This document shows, one piece after another, positions 34,616-47,611 of a DNA stretch of 64,000 nucleotides. The position numbers and the translations under genes were made by a program. Origin of the DNA: Bugula neritina (taxonomy: Eukaryota; Bryozoa; Gymnolaemata; Cheilostomatida; Bugulidae); NCBI GenBank assembly GCA_964035545.1, contig OZ037767.1, forward strand, positions 31,915,628 through 31,979,627, given 5' to 3'. Each line of letters starts with the position of its first letter. The first letter of the stretch is position 1. A model generated the notes under the pieces. The model searched no databases, had not been told where the DNA came from, and saw only the letters and a program-made list of their open reading frames with translations.

Positions 34616-37600
34616 ATGCCGGGAACATTTACCATAGACGACATGGAGCGCCGGGCGCCGAGCTCACTCAAGCACGCTCGGTCCATCCTAAGTAGCGCCC
34701 TTGGCAGCACCCAGAAGATGCTGATTAACATTGAGAAGTCATTCTACGGCAGCAAGCACACCAAAACTGAGATTGGCAAGAAGGCGAGACTGATAACTAA
34801 GGTACACGTCATGTTATACACGCTATGCTATAGTTAGACCACCTGACTAGATAGAGAACACAATTCTTCAGTCAATAAAATTATATCTTGTGAGAGACTG
34901 TAGCTGAAAGCAGTGTCAGTGATGTGTAGTGAGTGGGCTGCATAAGTCTAGGAGTGTATAAATCTAGGGGTGTATAAACCTAGGGGTGTATAAATCTAGT
35001 GGTATACAAGTTTAGGGGTGTACGGTATAAGTCTAGGGGTGTACAAGTATAGTGGTATACAAGTTTAGGGGTGTACAGTATAAGTCTAAGAGAAAATATT
35101 AGAAGCAGGCTAGGTGAAAGACAAAGTGTGTCAGCTACGATAGCATGACATTACAGCCATATTAAGGCCGTCTAACCACCTGCACTGGCAGTAAGATGAA
35201 TATCCTTAGCCTGAGATACATTAGTATTATTTCTTTATGGGACGTTAGACATAAGCTCCATATTATGAAATATAATGGGGTATAGTCACCAGAGAGGAAG
35301 TTGAAACAATCAATATATAGCTGATTAAACTTGATGTCTTATAGTTTGCTTTGTATGTTTAACGTATATTGTACAATAAATTACATATATCTAGCTTTAT
35401 TAATATTATATAATTACAAGTAATTAAAATGCCACTTAAGCCACATTAGCATTATAAAAATGTTGTAAACTTAATATCTTATGCTAATAAAGGACTGGTT
35501 TGCTTTATAAAATCATCAAGGCATTTCAACTGCATAATAAATGTATGAATGGTAGATAGGCTATTATTAGATTAATTTTATTCATAGATATGCTATTATG
35601 AGAGTCTATTCATAGAAAGGGTTTATGCACTTTTTCCTCTTGCACATAGAGCTGTAGGTCACATGACCTATTGTTTAGCAGCATCTCCCCTTTCCTAAGA
35701 GACATTGCAACATTCACAAGTTTATATATATACTTGTGAACAGTATGATTAGTTACATGGCCATAATAAGGTAGTTGAATTGCTAGCATAGGCTATAACC
35801 TGCCTCCACACACAAAAGGTTATCTTCTCACACAACAGATGCTTGTAGTTAGAAACCATTTTCCCTCATGCCTCTTGCAGTAAAAGTTTCAGAGTAAAAT
35901 ATATATAAAGTGAGGTTAGCTTAAAATAGGACCACTTTAATATTAACCTGGTATCTTTTGTCAAATGGTATGTGCAAACAGTAGGGGAGAGTGTAGGTGA
36001 TTGTGTAGGTGATGGTAGGGGAGAGTGTAGGAGAGAGTGTAGGTGATGGTAGGGGAGAGTGTAGGAGAGATTGTAGGTGATGGTAGGGGAGAGTGTAGGA
36101 GAGAGTGTAGGTGATGGTAGGGGAGAGTGTAGGAGAGAGTGTAGGTGATGGTAGGGGAGAGTGTAGGAGAGAGTGTAGGTTATGGTAGGAGAGAGTGTAG
36201 GAGAGAGTGTAGGTGATGGTAGGGGAGAGTGTAAGAGATAGTGTAGGTGATGGTAGGAGAGAGTGTTATAGGTGATGGTAGGGGAGAGTGTAGGAGAGAG
36301 TGTAGGCGGGTGTGTAGGTGAGTGTAGGTGAGTGCAGGTTAGCTTCTATTCACTGTCAGCAGATCAGAGAATACCTCAGGACAATGACCTCTCAACAGCT
36401 GCTGTCAGCTGCGTCATACTGCATCAGGAACAATTTAATTGATCGCATTGCTTCATACTTTATAGTATGTAGGTAAATAGATCCTGAATTCAGATGCGTG
36501 AGATCAGAGGTGCATTGAGGAACAAAATTACACGACATAAAAACTTGCTAATTGGTGATTATTACTGCCAGTTGGTGGCTTCAAATCAATTTGGGCAGTA
36601 GTTTATAAGGCTATCTCTATACATTGCAGAAGCTAGCTCTATAATAAATATTGTAGCAAGTATAACATAATTTGACAACTTACAGTCTGAGTTTAATGTA
36701 AAGCACACAGCTTGCTCAAACTGTTAATGTATAACTAAGTAGGACTTCAATGAGTGTAGCATGTATATTCCTGTAAGCAGCTGCAACTATGTGATGCCGC
36801 TAGCAGGGAATAAACTATGTGTGTGGAGTTGTCATCTTCTAGTTAACAGCCGCTTTTCCAGGTGATGAAACAAGTGAACTTGAAGTGGCTGACGGAGCCG
36901 GTGCATCTGGAGAGGCTGGCTACCCGGGCTTTGTTTGCAGACGACGATGACGACGACTACTTGGTTGGAGTCATCAAACAGATCAGGGAGTTCTATGACA
37001 AGACGTGGCGGGCTATTCCAGGGGAGCTAACTTCAGTCATAGAGCGGATAGAACTGATACTAAAGTAAGGGTTATATATAGTATAGAACTGATACTAGAG
37101 TAAGAGTTATATATAGTATAGAACTGATACTAGAGTAAGAGTTATATATAGTGTAGAACTGATACTACAGTAAGAGTTATATATAGTATAGAACTGATAC
37201 TACAGTAAGAGTTATATATAGTCTAGAACTGATACTAGAGTAAGAGTTATATATATAGTGTAGAACTGATACTACAGTAAGAGTTATATATAGTATATAA
37301 CTGATACTAGAGTAAGAGTTATATATAGTATAGAACTGATACTAGAGTAAGAGTTATATATAGTATAGAACTGATACTAGAGTAAGAGTTATATATAGTA
37401 TAGAACTGATACTACAGTAAGAGTTATATATAATATACTATAATGCAGGTATCTGCAACAATATTGTCCCCCCATGTACAACTCCCTGACTGACCCTCAC
37501 ATACAAATAGCTAGAGATTATGAACTCAAGTTCAAATCCAGAACGGCGGACATCAAGAAATACATAAAGCATGTCCTCGATCTACACGGCAACTTTCAGA

Positions 37601-40600
37601 AGGGGATGATGTATTTGGATGACATGAGTGCGGTAAGTTTACATAATATTCACTAGCAGTGCAGTAAGTTTACATAATATTCACTAGCAGTGCAGTAAGT
37701 TTATATAATATTTACTAGCAGTGCAGTGAGTTTACATAATATTTACTAGCACCACTAGTTTTATAATCAAATAAAATATTTCATTTGCAGATGTTATAGT
37801 GGAATGTTTTATAGAGGCAAACCCTTTATCACTCTCATTATGAATAACATTATATTAGATTTATGAAACCTGTACTTATTGATAGAATAAAACCTGTAAG
37901 TTTATGATCAACAGAACACGAGGGAGTTGGCTATGAAACTGGAGGCGGAGGATTGCCCCTTCGTCTTTGCGTTCTATGAGGCGTGTGAGTGTCTGCGGGA
38001 GGCAATGAGGAGTGAGCAGGATTGGCTGGTAGTTGCCAACGAATACACTTACTTTCTGGAGAGTGAAATCAATGACCTTCAATCTAGTAAAGACTCTCTT
38101 CAACAAAAGGTAAGTAAGTTGGTTGCTGATAGTTGAGGGGGTAGAATGCAGATACCAAAGGGTGAGAAGAGCTGTGAAATTTATGTTGATAAACTAATTT
38201 CATGGGAAAATAATTTCCTTTCAATAAAGCTCAGTGTACATATTTTCTTAATGAATAGAAAAAGTCAGCCATCATGGCTGTTTTGAAAAGGAGTAGTATT
38301 ACTTCCAAGGTGTGTAGCTGTAGTGTATTTATAATTCCAGATTATGTAACTAAAAGGGCGGCATATGTTTGAGCTTTAATCTCTTTCATAGTTGTTGTGA
38401 TAGGCAAACATGAAAGAGCAGTGTTTGTAAAGCTGATTATTTTCAAATTTTATGTTAAAAAAGCTGAATTGATTGTATTGAAGTAATGAGCGAGTCATGC
38501 AGGTAACACCTAAATAGAGATTATAACTATCCACCTTACTATAGCACACTATACTATACTATAGCACACTATACTGTACTATAGCATACTATACTATAGC
38601 ACACTATACTATAGCACACTATACTATGCTATAGCACACTATACTATAACACACTATACTATACTGTAACAATAGACGATAACATATAATACTAATGATA
38701 TATTTTATAATGTTTATTTATTTAAAGTTTGGTAGAATATAAATGTTATATGCTACAAACTTTGACTCATAATATTTTATTCCATTTCTTATAAAAGTGC
38801 ATTTCCCATTTGTATACATTTATATGCCTGTGAGAGTAGTTCATAGACTGAGGGCTGACCTTACATATCAACTATAAATGACGGGCAGGTGCTGAAGAAA
38901 CAAGACCAGTATAACAAAGGTAACTACAGGCTAACGACGCTCCGTCAGGAACTGGACATTCAGCAGCGTCAGCAGGCTTCCCTACAAAGCAAAGAAATGG
39001 AGTTGGTGGTTAGAGATGAGGCGCTTGCAGCTCAGGTATAATACTTCAGGAGTCTGATATAGTAGGATAGAGGGCACTTTACGCTTATAGTCACAGGGTG
39101 ACATAAATGTGACATGTGTGACGCTGTTACAGTTTGGAATGTAGGACTTGGTTTCCAACTTTAGGGCAATATTTCAATTAACTAAAAACTATTTTGAACA
39201 CCGACAGGTGGCAGAAAGGAAACTGGACTTTGACATCAAAGAGTTTCGACTGGCAGAGTTGAAGAGAACCACAAACCCCAAGACGGCCACTTTAGCTGCC
39301 GTAGATGCTTTGAACAAGCTGACAGATGAGGTCAAGGTCGAAGGTAGGTCATCCCTCTTGTTATAGCTGTCCAATCACAACCTTTAACCTTACTTGAGAA
39401 GTTTATAGTCTCATATTAACGCAAGTGTTAAAAGTAGCCTAATTAGTTATATCTGAGTAATTGGAGTCACGCCAAATTTGAATTGTGAATAATTTAAAAT
39501 AGCAGCTGGTTAAAGATGTTCACTCTCTTTTAATGAAGGTAAGGAACTGATGGATATAGAAAAGGAGAGAAATTTAATAAAACTAAAAATATGCCAACTG
39601 GTAGAGAAGCAACAGCAGTATCACACCATGACCCTGGAGTATGAGAAGCTAAACAAACGAGTGAAGGTGTTGAATCGCAGCTACCTGGCCACCCACAAAG
39701 AGTTCACAAAAGTATCTCACACTATTGACCATGTCAGGTAACTTTAGGTGTCTTATATACAGTACATGCATAGTACAGTGCTATATATACGTGATATAGT
39801 GTTGTATAGACATAGTACAGTGCTGTATAGACATGATACAGTGCTGTACAGACATGATGCAGTACTGTATATACATAAGACAGAGCTGTAGGTACTTCGT
39901 ATCATATTACAGGTACATGATACAGTATCTAGACACACCTGATACTGCTCAAAAGGTTTTCCTCAATCTGCCACGGCGTAAGGAAGCCCTAGAGGTATCT
40001 AGATCTCATGGTATCAACTTACAGGCAACTCCAGGTGGGTACCGTATAACTAGCAACTCCAGGTGGGTACCGTATAACTAGCAACTCCAGGTGGGTACCG
40101 TATAACTAGCAACTCCAGGTGGGTACCGTATAACTAGCAACTCCAGGTGGGTACCGTATAACTAGCAACTCCAGGTGGGTACCATATAACTAGCAACTCC
40201 AGGTGGGTACCATATAACTAGCAACTCCAGGTGGGTACCATATAACTAGCAACTCCAGGTGAGCATCGTATAACTAGCAACTTTTCCACAGTTTGCAGAC
40301 TGTCAGTTATGACATCAGCTAATTGCTGACTTTGGTGTGTTTCAAACAGACGACACACTGGACCGAGTGTTCACCCTGCTGTCTCAGACGCTGGGTAGTA
40401 AATGGATTGATATGTATCGCGAGCTACCTTTCTTCCCGCCCCGAGGGTGTCGCACTATAGAACAGGATATAGTCTCCATACAGAGCGAGTGCATGCGTGA
40501 TTCTGTCAGCAAAGAAGTGAGGAAGAGTTTAGAGCGTTGGCGGAGATTCCACACAAGGGCAAAGGTGAAACTTTGAAATAAAATATCAAATAATTGTTCA

Positions 40601-40727
40601 ATGGTGGTATACGAGACATATAAGGTGTATGAAATATATGCCATTGGAGTTAAATTTGACTATAGCCTTTTGCAACAGTTGACTTACTGTTGCAATTTTA
40701 TAAATTTCAAAATTAGTGAAAATGAGC

Positions 40728-40781
<54 letters not shown>

Positions 40782-41153
40782 AAAATCTGAAATTTGTAGA
40801 ATATTGTAATCAAACAAATATAGTGTTGTAGCAATGACGTACTTGTACTATAAAATTTTATTGTATATTAACAACATAAACGCCGCGATGTTATGTAATT
40901 TTAGGCTTCTGACTTACTGCCTGTGATAAAGCAGTTAGGAGAGAATGATCTTCTAGATGCTATAGACAAAGTGGTGAACCCGCCTCGACTAAAGACACCG
41001 GTCATAGAACACATTCCAACCTTCTTGGACAAGAAACTAGAAAAATATTACCACCAGGTTTCCCGATATGACTTCCTACGACACAGTCACGGCAAGAAAA
41101 GCCAAACGCCTGCGCTTCCACCGATTGGGCGGAAAACTATCAAAGGCAACTAG
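34616..41153 (+). CDS. Coiled-coil protein with a C-terminal death domain
   Basis: Ten coding exons, 34616-34801, 36862-37064, 37449-37632, 37915-38109, 38889-39035, 39208-39343, 39539-39737, 39913-40034, 40350-40564 and 40905-41153, give 611 residues with every phase closing. Residues 1-255 are helical and charged without a domain I recognise, and include an acidic run (DDDDDDY, about 88-94). Residues about 245-420 are long heptad-rich coiled coils (ESEINDLQSSKDSLQQK; EYEKLNKRVKVLNRSY). Residues about 458-555 fit the death-domain fold: LDRVFTLLSQTLGSKWIDMY, ELPFF, the central SLERWRRFHTRAK and LLPVIKQLGENDLLDAIDK. The tail is basic. Death domains assemble receptor, adaptor or kinase complexes in immunity and cell death, so this is probably an adaptor or scaffold; the partner is unknown. 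Three of its donors and its first acceptor sit in tandem arrays. Confidence 0.72.
34945..35090. repeat. ~17-bp repeat, ataagtctaggggtgta
   Basis: About eight degenerate copies in the first coding intron of the death-domain gene. Confidence 0.8.
35985..36335. repeat. ~35-bp purine-rich minisatellite
   Basis: About ten copies of aggggagagtgtaggagaga plus gtgtaggtgatggt in the same intron. Strongly G/A-biased on the coding strand. Confidence 0.9.
37049..37440 (+). repeat. 35-bp array copying the exon 2 / donor junction of the death-domain gene
   Basis: About eleven copies with a 35-bp period. Each carries GAACTGATACTA (the end of the exon closing at 37064) followed by a/cag and TAAGAG. Each copy thus has a GTAAG donor in the original context. 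Confidence 0.93.
37625..37755 (+). repeat. 31-bp repeat starting at the exon 3 donor of the death-domain gene
   Basis: Four copies (donor-like GTAAGT or GTGAGT at 37633, 37664, 37695 and 37726). Each includes AGTGC(G/A), the last bases of the exon, before the donor. Confidence 0.9.
38535..38675. repeat. ~10-18-bp actatactatagcac repeat
   Basis: About ten degenerate copies in a death-domain gene intron. Confidence 0.8.
40025..40275 (+). repeat. 28-bp array copying the exon 8 / donor junction of the death-domain gene
   Basis: Nine copies with an exact 28-bp period. Each reads GCAACTCCAG (last 10 bases of the exon ending 40034) then GTGGGTACCGTATAACTA. The last copy changes the donor to GTGAGC. 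Confidence 0.95.
40731..40779. repeat. (TA)n microsatellite
   Basis: About 24 TA dinucleotides in the last intron of the death-domain gene. Confidence 0.95.
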
Positions 41154-41274
41154 TGAAAAAGTTGGGACAGTTAAAACTTTGCCAAGGTGCTGCAGTTGGC
41201 TTATTGCCTCTTACTTATATCAGTTCTGAGCAGTGGCCCACAACCATAGTGATTTTATTGTGGTCTTGAGGCCA

Positions 41275-41280
41275 AATAAA
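41275..41280 (+). other. Polyadenylation signal of the death-domain gene
   Basis: AATAAA stands 122 bases after the stop codon. Confidence 0.6.
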
Positions 41281-43676
41281 TAAGAGCATATTAATATTTT
41301 GATCTATCCAAAACTTAAACGTTTAAAAATATTATAAAACAAAATTTAGTTTTTGTGTGCGTGTGAGTAGAAAACGCTGTAGCAATGAGTTTTTCTTTTG
41401 ATAACTTGGCATCATATATTTAGAATTTAAGTTAATGCTTTTGGAGTGAATTAAAGAACTAAATATTATTGAAAGGCAAAATAAATGAAAATATCTTATA
41501 TATTTTTTTATAACATTCAGTTATAATATTTTATACAAGCTAATTTGATAATAAATAATTTATTTTTGTTATACATAAAAATATTACCAAAATAAACTAA
41601 TTTGTCTTAACATACATAAAACTTTGATATCTATTCATCACTTGTGAGCATTCTTTATGTAAATTTTATAATTAATGCTTTGTTAACCTAATAGACTAAA
41701 AATTATTGCTGCAATAAAATCACTTTATTTGTTACCTTCAAAACTTAAAACAAAAATATACCGGTTGCTTGTTACCTTCCTCTTTTGCATAGTTGATAAA
41801 AAAGTTTTCAATTTATAGAAAGCAGCAATGAAAATGCATAAAAGCAGAGTCTGATAAATACTACTCAAAAAAAGCTATAGACTACTTATTTCAAAATAGT
41901 AAAGCAATTGGAAAACTGTCCTTTTTAGCTGATGACAGAATTGAAAGATTGTCCACAAATTAGATTTAGCAGAGCCAAAAGTATGACACTAATAGCAACA
42001 ATATTAGCATAAGTATAACTCATAATCTATTTATAGCTATACTAAATTATAGAATCTGTATTGGACATTATCACTTCATATGATTACTAAAACATAACTA
42101 TAACAATATGTTAAGGAACTCAATAACTATAACACTCTGAGTTATACTTTAAGTATAAGTATAAATATAAGCAGACGAATAAGCATTAGATTTAGTATAA
42201 GTCTAACAGTAACTGTAACATAAGACTAAGTATAACTATAAGTATAAGTAACTAATACTAATAGCTCAGTAAAAATATTGAGTTATAATAATAACTAAAT
42301 AAGGTATTACCATTGTAACTATTTTTTAAAAGTATTCTATACAGCACAAATATTAATATAGTTAGTTTAAAAACACTTTTTTTTTAAATTTACAAGCTTT
42401 TGCTAACAGTTAACTTTAAAATTTAGACCTGGAAAGTATTAGTATAAGTGTCAGTTGACTCTACATCTTATAGCTCTCAGTGATAGTTTTCTGCTAATTC
42501 CGGAATTGGCATTTGAAATAGAAGCACTAATTTGAATCGCCACGCTATAAAAAAACTAACCTTTCGGGCGCAAATAAATTAGCAAACTCACAATAAGTTG
42601 ACGATTTTTCTTACTACAACATTAGACATATAATCAAAACAACAACTATTTCAGCTTTCACTTTGTTCCAGCTTAGTCGCTTCATCTTTTAGTTTGAGAG
42701 TGGGAGTGAACAAGTACTCAGCACTCACGCCCACTGAGCAACAAACACTGGCAGTGACACCGAGAGACTCCAACGTTGCAACCAGACTTTGAGTGAGTTT
42801 TATATTCATAGTGGCAATGATTAAAATTTTGACTGCAGTAAAAATTATTATTAGGATAATTACAAAGATACTGATACTCATACTGATAGTCTAAGTCATA
42901 GTCATAATCATAATGATAATCTAAATAATTTAAACTATGATAATGATTGTGATTATGGTATTCATAATGACAACGGGTATACTAGTCATTATCAGATTAT
43001 GATAATCATAACCTGGACACTTACACCCAGATCATCAGTTAGTCTGAGAATTTCACCAAAGCCAGTTATACTATTACTTAGAATATCATGGTAACTTTAT
43101 GATTATTGGTATAACTATTACTAACAGTAACTCAATAATTATAATGCTAAGCTTAATGTCTCAGCGTGTGACAGGGATAGCTTGTGTCGTTAGATCATAC
43201 ACTAGCCCTAGGCTACGAGAACAGTTACTGCATTGCTGTAGAACTTTGTTCTAGCTAAAATCAAAATGAATACTTAGATTAACAATGGGATTGACAGTAC
43301 TGACATTGCATTAGTTTTAAATTAACTTGGTTAGCCATTGATTTGAATTGACTTGTTGAGACATCACAATAACATATTGAAAATAATGCTTGTTATTACT
43401 TTTCTCTATGCTTTTAGATTAATAGATGATTTTCTAAGTGTAAAGTTTAGTGCTACAAGCATTTTGAAATAATATCTTTTTTTGAGCTTTTGGTACAAAC
43501 TATCACTGAGCAATTATTAGAAGTAAAAAGTTAGTCATACTTGGTCATACTACTCTATACTTTAAGCTGTAATATAGCAGAGCATAGTTCACTTTTGAAC
43601 ACTAATAAAGCATTTACTAACTTTCCACTCAGCAGAATCAAGCTTTTCAAATTTTGTTAAATTTCATTTGTTTTAG
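41281..43676. other. Intergenic, AT-rich, no gene called
   Basis: Contains a degenerate region (about 41990-42300) rich in aactataagtata words. There is also one 76-codon minus-strand frame (42881-42651) with an N-terminal hydrophobic stretch, left uncalled. An acceptor-like TTTGTTTTAG at 43667-43676 suggests that the next gene has a non-coding first exon somewhere here. Confidence 0.45.
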
Positions 43677-43695
43677 AAAAACTATATGTCTTGGC

Positions 43696-46600
43696 ATGAA
43701 TATGGCTGATTTTCTGCTGAAGCTGGTTTTAACCACTTTCCTAATTTTAAATATCACCAATTTTATTGATGGAAGAAGCCGCAGTTCTAAAAGCGAAATT
43801 AGAAAAGGTGAAAATTTACTAGTTATCAGTTTAGATGGATTTCGCTATGATTTCCTTGACATTGCGGGGACAACAACTCTAAACAAACTTGCGTCAAGAG
43901 GTGTGCGAGCTAAAAGCCTGACTAGCTCGTATGTCACTAAAACCTTTCCTAATCACTACAGCATTGCCACAGGGCTATATGAAGAGTCGCATGGAATTGT
44001 CACCAATACGATGTGGGACCCGCTTTGGGAAGAGCTGTTTTTTAGTTGTACTGATCCAGAGTGTGGTAAATGGTACGGAGGGGAGCCCATATGGAACTCA
44101 AACGAGCTGGCCAATCAGAGAACACCTGGTAGCAGCAGACAGAGGAGAGGGTCGGGAGTCGTCTACTGGCCGGGGGCATCTGCAGAGATAAATAACATGA
44201 ATATAACCTTCTCAGAGAAGTATGTGGATCCCTACTCTAATGACTCGTCATACTTGAACTTGCGCCAAAGGTTCGACAAAGCAATATCTTGGTTCACAGA
44301 TAAGGAGACGCCAGTTAATCTAGCCATGGTGTATTATGAGTTTCCAGACAAGTTGTGCCATATTTATGGCCCCGAGAGTGCCGAGGTATTGTATCTAGTT
44401 CACACGAGCACATTCCATACTGCTAAATGATTTGGTATCAACTACAGACATGTTTTTCCACTTCTCTCTTCTGTTTACTGTTAAACCTGGTTAATGTTTT
44501 CACAGGTTAATAACAGCGTGCAGCAGATTGACACTGACTTCCGGTATCTCTTGGATCGCCTGCACCAGAATGACCTCTACGACACAACAAATATGCTCAT
44601 AGTCAGTGATCACGGTTTTGCAGACATCAATGGTCAAGTGTACTTAGATGACTGTATTAAAAACATTTCTGAGTATATTGTTATCAACAACTCGCCTATA
44701 GTTGGCATCTGGCCAACTAATGAGGGTACGTCACCACGTAGACCCTTCTTCAGTTTCCTCATGTTATATCTGTACTGTGTGTTTGTAGAACAATAGCTTG
44801 AATTTGCAACCTGCTGCAAAGTAACATCCTTGCTTAGACTTCTTAAACTGGCTGTAACTGATGTCTTAGTTTTCACTTGAACTCTATAACAGAAGGTGTT
44901 TTGTGCTACTGGGTAGATTTATACAGGTATAAAGACTACTCTCTGTACACAACTTGTAAGTAATGTCAGTCATCTGATGAATGTGATGTATTTTTATCCC
45001 TTTATAAGGAAGCGACACGGAGTATCTGATCAGGACGCTGGAGGAATGTGGAGACTACGTGGTACATCGTAACCCCAGTCCCCAGCTCCAGCAGTATCAC
45101 TACAGCTCTAACAGGAGAATTGCCCCCATCCTTCTATCCACCCCTTTCTCCCCTGAGGGCTCTTCTGCTAAACTAATCATCACAAGTCGGGCTGCAAACT
45201 GGACCAACAGTGAGTGTTACCCATAATGCCTTGCACCAGCTGCACTTCTCTCAGCCTACGCTGTGTGTAGAGGCTGTGTAGAGACGACCTATTAGTTAGT
45301 GAACTCACTCACTAAGCAGATCAGTTAGTGAGTTCATGAAGCAGATCAGGTAGTGAGTTCATGAAGCACTGGCATCCTTGTACTATACAATAAATCAGAA
45401 TTGATCTTATAAAACTGTACATCTTTCAAAAACTAAACTAAGTTTGAGATGATTTGTTATTAGGCTTGTCCCTTGTTGTATTTACTTCTGCAAGTTGATC
45501 TGAATAGACTGCTGCAGTAGAAGAGTTCTACTATTCAACTCCAGTTGTATTCATCTCAACTTGTATTCAACTCCAGTTGTATTCAGAGTGTAACAAAACA
45601 TAATTTAAGATTCAATTATCAATTACTAATTAAGTGAAACTATGTAAACTCTAATTGTTCACATTTATTAATGGAATTAATTTTGACTATTGATTTTTTG
45701 TTTCCACAACAACGAGTATGATGGTCTATTTTAAATCATAATTTATTTATCTCACTATGTACACTGCAACTATGAACTGTGGCTATTTATAGTGTAACTC
45801 TGTACTGTGATTATTTATAGTGTAACTCTGCTTTGTGACTTCATAGTGTAACTCTGTACTGTGACTATTCCCAGTGTGCTGTGACTTCATGTATTTGTAC
45901 TATTATCTTGCTTTGAATTTTGAACTTTTATAACCAGCCATGCTAAAATTACTTTCTTACTATAACAACATGGTAACCTGGTTTTCCCACAGAGGGCTCT
46001 CATGGATGGAACAACTCCTGGGACAGAATGCACGCCTTATTCATAGCTCATGGGCCGGCTTTTCACACGGGGATGATTCACCAATCTTTTGTCAATGTGA
46101 ATATTTATCCGCTGATGTGTGCCTTGCTCGCCATTTCCTGTCCACCATCTAACGGCTCAATAGATGCTGTCAAAGACATGCTGCGGACCAAGCTGCCTGT
46201 TGATGAGAGTGCTGTCTTCTGCATAAAAGTATGGGGATGTAAGTAAGAGCGGGTAATAGCTACAGGTACTTGTATCTAGGTAATAGTTACAAGTACTTGT
46301 ATCTAGGTAATAGTTACAAGTACTTGTATCTAGGTAATAGTTACAAGTACTTGTATCTAGGTAATAGTTAATAGTACTTGTATCTAGGTAATAGTTACAA
46401 GTACTTGTATCTAGGTAATAGTTACAAGTACTTGTATCTAGGTAATAGTTACAAGTACTTGTATCTAGGTAATAGTTACAAGTACTTGCAGCAGAATGAT
46501 TGTCCTGATTTGAGTTGAATGTGGATTACACTTTCATATAACATCTGTATGTTGTATCGTGTATTTTACTGCAGATTACAGTGACACATAATAGATACAC

Positions 46601-46865
46601 GACACATATTTCTGTTGTAGTTTACATCTTAATAGTGTGTGCTGTAGTGGTTGCAGCCGTGCTCAGTTATCTCTCAGCTCATAGCTTCAAGTCTTACATA
46701 AGTGATCGCTTGAAGGGTGAGAATAGCAAGAATACCAAGTACGATACAGAGTACAATGTCAAGTACGATACAGAGCACCACGTCAAGTACGATACAGAGT
46801 ACCACGTCAAGTACGATACAGAGTACCACGTCAAGTACGATACAAAGCACAAGGTTAATGTGTAG
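43696..46865 (+). CDS. Ectonucleotide pyrophosphatase/phosphodiesterase, ENPP4/5-like, type I membrane protein
   Basis: Five exons, 43696-44385, 44506-44725, 45009-45209, 45993-46238 and 46621-46865, give 533 residues. ENPPs are alkaline-phosphatase-fold ectoenzymes that cleave phosphodiester bonds of nucleotides or lipids with two zinc ions. The nucleophile is Thr83 (TKTFPNHY). Metal ligands are visible at Asp47 (ISLDGFR), Asp218 and His222 (FPDKLCHIYGPES), Asp265-His266 (VSDHGF) and His390 (IAHGPAF). A hydrophobic leader (about 5-23) and a C-terminal membrane span (about 453-472, YILIVCAVVVAAVLSYL) match ENPP4/5. The usual Gly before His222 is Cys221. The cytoplasmic tail is unusual: it holds five copies of an 8-residue KYDTEYHV unit encoded by a 24-bp minisatellite. 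ATG 43696 was chosen because it follows an acceptor; Met3 is an alternative start. Confidence 0.87.
46252..46492 (+). repeat. 27-bp array just past the donor of ENPP exon 4
   Basis: About nine copies of ggtaatagttacaagtactt plus gtatcta, starting about 13 bases after the donor at 46239. Each unit carries a GGTAATAG, donor-like. Confidence 0.9.
46737..46855 (+). repeat. 24-bp coding minisatellite in the ENPP tail
   Basis: Five copies of the unit tacgatacagagtaccacgt plus caag, in frame, encode KYDTEYHV-type repeats in the cytoplasmic tail. Confidence 0.9.
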
Positions 46866-47034
46866 CTGCAACATTCACTGCAAATGTCCGCCTTACAAAT
46901 TACAGGACAGTCCGGTACATTCTGAGATATTCTACTATGAGGATATTCAAACATGTTTTGAGTTATAGTTTGGGAAAATCCAAGTATTGTATGTCAACAT
47001 TCAAGAATATTCCTGGATCTCAGATTCTTTATCT

Positions 47035-47150
47035 TTATCTTTTTCTATTGGCTGATACTTTCTCATCTCATTTTCTATTGGCTGATACTTTCTCATCTCT
47101 TTTTCTATTGGCTGATACTTTCTCATCTCTTCTTCTTTTGGTGGATATTT
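47035..47150. repeat. 30-bp repeat, ttttctattggctgatactt
   Basis: Four copies of ttttctattggctgatactt plus tctcatctct in the 3' flank of the ENPP gene. Confidence 0.85.
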
Positions 47151-47382
47151 TTTATGTTTTAGTTTATTGGCTGATATTTAGGGTATTGAGAAATTTGTAT
47201 GTTTTGCTTTAGGTGGCTTCATACCTCTGTGTATTACTACACTATCCTCTTCAGCCTTGGTACAATGTGTTACTCCTCCATTGCAATTGCAATGAACTAC
47301 AAAATGCTACTTTTTGTTTTGCAAGACAGCCAATATTTATGCTGACTGTACCTGCGTGGAGGATGTATTACCTGTGAGTCTA

Positions 47383-47611
47383 GTGTACGGGTCTAGTGTA
47401 CGGGTCTAGTGTACGGGTCTAGTGTACGGGTCTAGTGTACGGGTCTAGTGTACGGGTCTAGTGTACGGGTCTAGTGTACGGGTCTAGTGTACGGGTCTAG
47501 TGTACGGGTCTAGTGTACGGGTCTAGTGTACCGGTCTAGTGTACCGGTCTAGTGTACGGGTCTAATGTACGGGTCTAGTGTACGGGTCTAGTGTACGGGT
47601 CTAGTGTATGT
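47383..47611. repeat. 13-bp tandem array, gtctagtgtacgg
   Basis: About 17 nearly perfect copies, with two adjacent copies carrying gtaccg instead of gtacgg. Confidence 0.95.

Noticed and set aside
42651-42881. 76-codon minus-strand frame with a hydrophobic N-terminus
   Set aside because: AT-rich sequence often encodes Ile/Leu/Phe runs. There are no splice partners, domain or flanking signals, so I could not support a gene.
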